A DNA stretch of 9,429 nt from Gemmatimonadota bacterium (GTDB taxonomy: Bacteria; Gemmatimonadota; Gemmatimonadetes; Longimicrobiales; Gaopeijiaceae): contig JACQVC010000019.1 of assembly GCA_016209995.1 (NCBI GenBank), positions 1 through 9,429 on the forward strand, in the 5' to 3' direction. The notes beneath the pieces were generated by a model. It saw only the letters and a program-made list of their open reading frames with translations. It was not told where the DNA came from and ran no database searches. Made by a program: the position numbers and the translations under genes. This document shows, piece after piece, positions 4,476-9,429 of this stretch (its first letter is position 1; every line of letters begins with the position of its first letter).

Positions 4476-6626
4476 TCATTTTGGGGCTAGCTTCGCGTCC
4501 CGGACCATCCGTTCGTAGAGCGCCTGCTGTCGCTGACTCCCCTCTTCGTCCTGCAGCGCCCTGTAGGCATCGGCGAGGTGCCGATAGCCTTCGGCCGTCA
4601 CCTCCATCGCCTGGGCTTTCTCGAGGATCGCGACCGCCTCGCGAGGTCGCGCTGCCTGCAGCAACGCCACGCCGAGATCGCGATAGGACCGGGAGTCCTC
4701 CGGGGCCAACGCCACGGCCTTCTCGAACAGGCCGATCGCCTCCTGGTCGCGTCCGGCGGCCAGGCTCTGCGCGGCCTGCCGGCGGAGGGCATTCGATTCG
4801 AACTGACGTCGCCCCTCCGCGATCGTCTCCGCGTGCAGGCGTCCCGAGATCTCGATCTCGCGCCGGCCCTGATCGCGATCGCCGAGCCGGATGAGCGCCG
4901 CCCCGAGGGCAGACCGCACCTCGGCGTTGCCGCCGCCAAGCGCCACCGCGCGCCGAAACGCCTCCACGGCGTCGGCATGCCGATCGGTGCGCAACAGCAC
5001 CTGTCCCCGACCCGCGTGCGCGGCCGCGTCCTGCGGATCGAGCCACGCCGCCGCGGAGAACTCGGCGAGCGCCGCCTCGTCACGCCCCTGCAGGAAGTAG
5101 ATCTCGCCGAGCTGGCGGTGGGCCGCGGCGCTGTTGGGATTGACCTCAATCCGCTTTGCGTACGCCGCAACGGCGCCGTCGAAGTCCGCGCGGCTGACAG
5201 CCAGCCCGCCAATCGTTTGGTACAGGTGGTCTCTGCCGACGATCGGGGTGAAGGCCGCGCTCCGCTCGAACGCCTGCACGGCCTGGGGAAGGATCGCCTG
5301 AGCCTGATAGAGCTGGCCGAGTCGGTGGTGCGCCTGGCCCGACTGTGGAATGATCCGAATCGTCTCCGTCAACGCCCGTTCAGCTTCCGCGGATCGCCCC
5401 GCCGCGACGAGGACGTCCGCGAGCAGCAGACGCGCACGTTCGTCGTCTGGGCTGAGCCGGATCGCCGCCTGCAGGTGCTCGAGGCTGCGCTCGTACTGGT
5501 CGTCGATGAAGCAGGCAAGCCCCAGGAGACGGCGGGCCTCGGAGTCGTTCGGAGCGCTGTCGACCAGCGCCTGGAGCCGATCCAACGCGAGGCCGATCTG
5601 TCCGGCGCGCAGCGCGGCGCCGGCCTCCGCGCGACGCTGGCGGACGGCCGCATTCCCCGTGTTGATCGGGTCGCGATCGATGGCCCGGCCCAACCGCGAG
5701 ACGGCCGATGGAAAGTTCCCCTCCCACAGGGCGGCGTAGCCGTCAGCGTACCGCGCGAGGGGAAAGATGGGCGCGACGCCGGCCGCCTGTCGCAGCAGAT
5801 CGACGCGCTCGAACGGCGCGATCGAGGCTGCGCCTGACTGGCTCCGGGCTCCGGGCTTCGGGCTGCAAGTTTCGGGCTTCTGTCCGCCGCAAGATCCCGG
5901 CCGTGGCGATAGGCGGTCGAGGAACCGGCGCAGCGCGTCCGCGGCCTGTGGCCTGCGGTCCAGCGCGATGTAGTGCTGCGCGAGATGATAGGCGTGGACG
6001 GGGTTGTCCGGATCGAGCGCACTCGCCTTCTCCAGGGCCTGGATGCCTGCCGCGTCGTCGCCGAGGAGCCCGTGGGCGAGCGCCTGCAGCGTGTACACGT
6101 CTAGGCCCGTGGCGTCGCGCCGCTCGGCCGCGCCAAGCTCGCGAAGGGCATCCCTGGGCCGATGGCGATCCAGGTAGATCGTGCCCAGCGCGACGTGGAT
6201 CTCGGCGGTACGCGGCACGCTCGCGAGCGCCGCCTCGAGCTCGGCGATCGCGCCGTCCCAGCGGCCGAGCGCGCGCCGCATCGCGTCGAGGCTCGTCCGC
6301 AGCCCTGCCGCCTCGTCACCGAAGGTGCCGGCCTGGGCTTGCGTGAAGCGCCGGAGCGCCGCCACGAACTCGAGCTTCAGCGCGTGAAGCTCGCCTGCCG
6401 CGACCCAGATTTGTTCGATGCTGACGCTCTGCGGCGGCCGCGCGAGGCCCGGGCCCCCCAATGTGGCAGCTGCGTTGGGGTGGGGGCAGTCGGGGCCGGC
6501 GCATTCGGCGGCCTGCCCGATCGCCGCGCGCGGCACGAGGAAGCCGGTCAGAAGGGCTACGGCCACGGTCTTCAGCCGCTGGCGGACACCGCCCCGCGCG
6601 GGTCGGGCCTTGGGTCGAAGGCTCAT
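4476..6626 (-). CDS. large exported tetratricopeptide-repeat protein
   Basis: The 716-residue protein has a long basic n-region and a hydrophobic segment (TVAVALLTGFLVPRAAIGQA, about 20-39), so it is exported. From about 141 it is almost wholly TPR: three repeats at 141-239, a linker at 240-290, then nine repeats at 291-596, a short charged linker, and three more at 613-708. This makes about fifteen, with the usual alternating G/A/L and closing P-D/N patterns (ALDPDN, RLSPDD, EVNPNS, WLDPQD, ALAPED). TPR arrays bind protein partners and act as scaffolds; there is no enzymatic domain. It follows the receptor gene by 97 bases on the same strand, so they likely form one transcript. In Acidobacteriota such TPR proteins often accompany Oar-like receptors. 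No strong ribosome binding site precedes ATG 6626, so the start is probable only. Residues 249-263 are encoded by a heptanucleotide array. Confidence 0.93.
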   Translation of the reverse strand: MSLRPKARPARGGVRQRLKTVAVALLTGFLVPRAAIGQAAECAGPDCPHPNAAATLGGPGLARPPQSVSIEQIWVAAGELHALKLEFVAALRRFTQAQAGTFGDEAAGLRTSLDAMRRALGRWDGAIAELEAALASVPRTAEIHVALGTIYLDRHRPRDALRELGAAERRDATGLDVYTLQALAHGLLGDDAAGIQALEKASALDPDNPVHAYHLAQHYIALDRRPQAADALRRFLDRLSPRPGSCGGQKPETCSPKPGARSQSGAASIAPFERVDLLRQAAGVAPIFPLARYADGYAALWEGNFPSAVSRLGRAIDRDPINTGNAAVRQRRAEAGAALRAGQIGLALDRLQALVDSAPNDSEARRLLGLACFIDDQYERSLEHLQAAIRLSPDDERARLLLADVLVAAGRSAEAERALTETIRIIPQSGQAHHRLGQLYQAQAILPQAVQAFERSAAFTPIVGRDHLYQTIGGLAVSRADFDGAVAAYAKRIEVNPNSAAAHRQLGEIYFLQGRDEAALAEFSAAAWLDPQDAAAHAGRGQVLLRTDRHADAVEAFRRAVALGGGNAEVRSALGAALIRLGDRDQGRREIEISGRLHAETIAEGRRQFESNALRRQAAQSLAAGRDQEAIGLFEKAVALAPEDSRSYRDLGVALLQAARPREAVAILEKAQAMEVTAEGYRHLADAYRALQDEEGSQRQQALYERMVRDAKLAPK
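5839..5880. repeat. heptanucleotide array (six 7-bp units) inside the TPR gene
   Basis: On the plus strand the bases divide into TGGCTCC, GGGCTCC, GGGCTTC, GGGCTGC, AAGTTTC and GGGCTTC, six units of seven bases with consensus GGGCTYC. Forty-two bases equal fourteen codons, so the array keeps the TPR frame. It encodes the Pro/Ser/Lys-rich stretch QKPETCSPKPGARSQ in the linker between the third and fourth TPR. It resembles the dispersed heptamer tandem repeats described in cyanobacteria (STRR); whether this genome has a similar family is not known from one window. Confidence 0.7.
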
Positions 6627-6693
6627 AGCTGTCGGCCGCCGCCTTCACGGCTCTCAGACACGGGGCCGAGGCCCTCCCCGCAGGCGAGCCCCC

Positions 6694-6714
6694 ACTGACT
6701 ACTGTCTACTGACT
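6694..6714. repeat. intergenic heptanucleotide array (three 7-bp units)
   Basis: ACTGACT, ACTGTCT and ACTGACT follow each other exactly, then degrade into CACTAC. The array starts twelve bases beyond the receptor stop codon in the gap before the TPR gene. The unit differs from the one in the TPR gene but has the same 7-bp period. It does not form a hairpin and is not a terminator. Confidence 0.65.
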
Positions 6715-6725
6715 CACTACGATCG

Positions 6726-9429
6726 TCAGAAATCAATCTGTCCGCTGACCTTGAACATCCGCGCGTCCATGATGCGAAGCGGCCTCCGCCAGATGGCATA
6801 CGCGCTCTGTTCCTGCATCACCGGATTCTGATTCAGCGCGTTGTAGACGTCGAGATTGACGGCCGCCCGGCGCGCGCCAAAGCGGAAGGTCCGCGACAAC
6901 CGCAGGTCGAACTGGTTGACGCGATCGCCGTACATGTCGCCGGGATTGAGCAGGTTGATGGTCGCGTTCTGCGCCCCGGCCGACAGGTTCCGCCCGAGCG
7001 ACGGCGCGATCTCGGCGTTGGGAACCACTCGGTTCGCCGCAAGCTGCGGCCCGCGGTTGCTCTGGAAGGTGGCGGCCACCTGCACGTCGACCCTGGGAAT
7101 CGGATACAGCCCCAGCACCTTGACGTTCGTGTCGAACGGCGTTTGCACGCGGCAATTGCGCTGGCTCGGGTTCTGGTTCAGCGCCACGATCACGTCGCAG
7201 TTGTCCGTCGTCGGCCGGCTCGTGCTGACGCCGCCTTGCAGCACCAGGCCGTTCTGGAGCCGCGCGTTGACGGTGACATCTACGCCGTTCCAGGTCTCGA
7301 TCTGCTCGGGCGATCCGGGAAGCTTCTTCGTCAGCGTCTGATAGGTCGTGCCGCCGAGGCCGACCTTCGCCGGCTTCAGATCCCAAAGGTCGCAGATCTG
7401 AAAACCGCCGCCCCCCGGCAGTCGCGAATCCTGGGGGGCCGTGACGCAGTACGAATCGAAGTCCGCGGACGTAATCTCGCCGCCGACGATCTGGTTGGCC
7501 CGGAAGTTGCCGTAGGTGCGTCGGAAGTATCCCACCTCGATCCCGAGCCGGGACGCCAGCTGGTGCTGAATGGCGGTCGAGAACTCCCACTGACTCTGGC
7601 GCGTGCCCCATCCCTCTCGGGTCTCCGGGTCGAACTGCGCCACCGAGCTCAACTGCCCGAAGGCCAGGTTCGACACGGTGCTGCACTCCCCGTTCGCCGT
7701 CAGGATCAACAGATTGCAGTCCGGGACGTAATCGCGGTTGGCGTCGGTCCAGTTCCGCGTGACCACGGTGTTCACGCCCGCCGGGTTGCCGACCGTGAAG
7801 GTCGCGAGCACGTACTTGCCCAAACTGGCCTTGAGCGCGGTCTTGCCGGTGCCGAACAGGTCGTAGGCCACGCCCATCCGCGGCGTGACGTCCTTGAAAT
7901 TGACCGTCGTGACGGCTGGGAAGGTGTAGTTCATGGCGGGGATGAACGGCACGGGTCCCAGGTACTGCTCCGGATATCCGCCGATGAACTGGTCGTAGCG
8001 GACGCCGAGGTTGATCGTCCAGCGATCGACCGTCCAGCGGTCCTGCGCGAACGCGCCGATCTCGCCCTTGACCAGCGAGGCGCCGCGCGTCGGCCGTCCG
8101 TACATCGTGAGCTGATTCGGGATGCCGTTATTGAAGCGGTACTGCATGCTGGAGTCGTTGCTCTGCGACGTGCTGTCGGTCCGAGCCCAGGTGTCGGTGA
8201 AGCCGCCCTTGAAGGCGTGCGCGCCGGTCACGTACGACACGTTGAACATCACGCTCTTGATGTCCTGCTGCGTCTTGCCGAACAGCCCGCTGACGCCGCC
8301 GTTGCCGCCCTTCCCCCGGTACTGCATGTTGATCGACTGCTCCTGCACCGGAATGAGCAGGCGGTACACGTCGCCCTCGGGTGGGAACTGGTTGCCGAAC
8401 GCCTCCCACCGCTCCGAGACTCGTGCCTCGAACAGCAGCCGGTTCGTCATGGGGGACGTCCAGCCCGCCTGCGCGAGATACAGCCAGGGGAATCGATAGG
8501 CGACCGTCGACTCGGGCGACACACCGGCTCGCGTGTCGTCCCACTTCCGCGTTTGCGCGTCGTAGTAGAGCGTCACCTTGTGCCTGGGAGCCGCCTGCCA
8601 CGTCGCGCGCGTGTTCACGCTGTTCTGATCGAGGCCGAAGAAGGCCTGGCGGCTGGTGTCCTCGTCGCGCAGCCACTTGGTCGGGTCGCCGGCGTTGCGG
8701 TTGTAGTAGAGGCCGGCGATGAAGTTCTGGTTCCGCTGCACGCGTACCGACGAGTACAACCATAGCCGGTCCCGCTGAATCGGGCCACCGACCGATCCGT
8801 TGTAGTCGTACGCTTCCTTCATGAAGTTCGGCGTCGGCAGTCCCCGCGCCCGCAGCTCGTCGTCCAGGTTGTTCTGCTGCCAATCACGGGTCACATGCGT
8901 GGCGAACATCGTGCCTCGGAACGTATTGCCCCCGTCACGCGGGACGATGTTGATGCGCAGACCGCCGAACGGTTGCTCGGCCGACACGGCGCCGTAGTCG
9001 ACGGTGATCTCCTGGGTGCTGCCCGTATCCGGCACCATGTTGGAGAACTGCCCCTCCGACAACACGTTGCCCATGCGGATGCCGTCGAACTGGAGGCGCG
9101 TGTCGCTCTGCCGGGAGCCATGAATCACGAACATCGTGTTCTGCAGGTTGTTCGTGCCACCGACGTCCGCCAGGGCGCCGCGGCCGGGCTGGCTCGCCGT
9201 CAACCCCGGAACCAGCACCACCAGATTGATGTGGCTCCGTCCGACCGGAATCGCCTCGATCACCTCCGACGTGAACACGCGCTGCTGCAGCGTCTGCTGG
9301 ACATCGACGATGGGCGACGCCTCGGTGACGGTCACCGTCTCTTCCAACACCCCGACGCGCAGCTCGGGATTGACCGTCGCGATGAAGTCTCCGACCAGCT
9401 CGATGCCTTCGCGCCGCACGGTCGTAAAC
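6726..9429 (-). CDS. TonB-dependent outer-membrane receptor, Oar-like (5' end outside window)
   Basis: About 900 residues are visible; the frame runs open through the right edge, so the start, signal peptide and most of the N-terminal carboxypeptidase-regulatory-like domain are missing. The first residues (FTTVRREGIELVGDFIATV) match the end of that domain. Next come the family signature ETVTVTEASPIVDVQ, the plug domain (roughly visible residues 45-175, with GGTNNLQNTMFVIHG, FDGIRMGN, QFSNMVPDTGSTQEITVDYG and INIVPRDGGNTFRG), and a large beta-barrel ending KVSGQIDF with the C-terminal Phe used for barrel insertion. Such receptors take up large or scarce ligands (glycans, peptides, metal complexes) with energy from TonB; the ligand here is unknown. 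Cys pairs in probable surface loops (PDCNLLILTANGEC, YCVTAPQDS...QICDL, NCDVIVALNQNPSQRNC) suggest disulfides. It leads the unit with the TPR gene. Confidence 0.95.
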   Translation of the reverse strand, partial: FTTVRREGIELVGDFIATVNPELRVGVLEETVTVTEASPIVDVQQTLQQRVFTSEVIEAIPVGRSHINLVVLVPGLTASQPGRGALADVGGTNNLQNTMFVIHGSRQSDTRLQFDGIRMGNVLSEGQFSNMVPDTGSTQEITVDYGAVSAEQPFGGLRINIVPRDGGNTFRGTMFATHVTRDWQQNNLDDELRARGLPTPNFMKEAYDYNGSVGGPIQRDRLWLYSSVRVQRNQNFIAGLYYNRNAGDPTKWLRDEDTSRQAFFGLDQNSVNTRATWQAAPRHKVTLYYDAQTRKWDDTRAGVSPESTVAYRFPWLYLAQAGWTSPMTNRLLFEARVSERWEAFGNQFPPEGDVYRLLIPVQEQSINMQYRGKGGNGGVSGLFGKTQQDIKSVMFNVSYVTGAHAFKGGFTDTWARTDSTSQSNDSSMQYRFNNGIPNQLTMYGRPTRGASLVKGEIGAFAQDRWTVDRWTINLGVRYDQFIGGYPEQYLGPVPFIPAMNYTFPAVTTVNFKDVTPRMGVAYDLFGTGKTALKASLGKYVLATFTVGNPAGVNTVVTRNWTDANRDYVPDCNLLILTANGECSTVSNLAFGQLSSVAQFDPETREGWGTRQSQWEFSTAIQHQLASRLGIEVGYFRRTYGNFRANQIVGGEITSADFDSYCVTAPQDSRLPGGGGFQICDLWDLKPAKVGLGGTTYQTLTKKLPGSPEQIETWNGVDVTVNARLQNGLVLQGGVSTSRPTTDNCDVIVALNQNPSQRNCRVQTPFDTNVKVLGLYPIPRVDVQVAATFQSNRGPQLAANRVVPNAEIAPSLGRNLSAGAQNATINLLNPGDMYGDRVNQFDLRLSRTFRFGARRAAVNLDVYNALNQNPVMQEQSAYAIWRRPLRIMDARMFKVSGQIDF

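Noticed and set aside
4578..5837. Plus-strand open frame (419 codons) antisense to the TPR gene
   Set aside because: It mirrors the TPR repeats on the other strand and has no signal peptide, ribosome binding site or motif of its own.
5839..5880. CRISPR-like or protein-level repeat in the TPR gene
   Set aside because: Units are 7 bp without spacers, and the period does not match codons, so it is neither a CRISPR array nor a repeat selected at protein level.
6661..6690. Possible terminator between the receptor and TPR genes
   Set aside because: Only four to five base pairs (GGGC/GCCC) can form and there is no T-tract, so read-through into the TPR gene is more likely.
7143..8765. Long plus-strand open frame (540 codons) antisense to the receptor
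   Set aside because: The minus strand here encodes a receptor with clear plug and barrel motifs. The plus frame is Arg/Val/Asp-rich, has no family motif, and is open because GC-rich coding DNA has few stops on its complement.
1..9429. Defence system, toxin-antitoxin pair, prophage or complete insertion sequence
   Set aside because: No nuclease, methylase, transposase, integrase or terminal inverted repeats with flanking direct repeats could be recognised in any frame.

Overview
This is a GC-rich window whose genes mostly encode exported or outer-membrane proteins of a Gram-negative bacterium. Three things point to Acidobacteriota, most likely the Vicinamibacteria side: an Oar-like TonB-dependent receptor that ends in Phe and follows a carboxypeptidase-regulatory-type domain, a large exported TPR protein directly behind it, and nearby DUF6152, exported SnoaL-like and DUF1587 (planctomycete-cytochrome-type) sequences. 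The assignment is an inference from gene content; no rRNA or tRNA is present.

Layout. Plus strand, 1-2775: a leader with two hairpins, an exported beta-rich protein of unknown function (131-1000), and two exported SnoaL/NTF2-fold paralogues (1140-1883 and 2183-2755). Between the paralogues lies a tiny fossil of a TonB-dependent receptor, in which three conserved blocks survive in three different reading frames (about 1911-2148). Middle, 2756-3738: a region of debris. It holds a minus-strand gene tail with a terminator (2780-3052), a Shine-Dalgarno-like sequence with no gene, and an isolated DUF1587 domain fragment (3189-3638). Plus strand, 3739-4439: a DUF6152 exported protein with a very good ribosome binding site, overlapping by ATGA with a small exported protein.

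Minus strand, 4476-9429: the last two genes read leftwards. The TonB-dependent receptor comes first (its start lies beyond the right edge) and a 716-residue exported TPR protein follows 97 bases later. Together they look like an outer-membrane uptake or surface unit: the receptor imports a ligand and the TPR protein is a periplasmic or surface scaffold. Its substrate cannot be read from the sequence.

The most notable points are the three-frame receptor fossil between the two SnoaL genes, the tripled C-terminal strand motif in the first SnoaL protein, two different heptanucleotide arrays (one inside the TPR gene, one between the TPR and receptor genes), and the conserved His-His at the predicted mature N-terminus of the DUF6152 protein. 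I see no CRISPR array, complete mobile element, RNA gene or obvious defence system.
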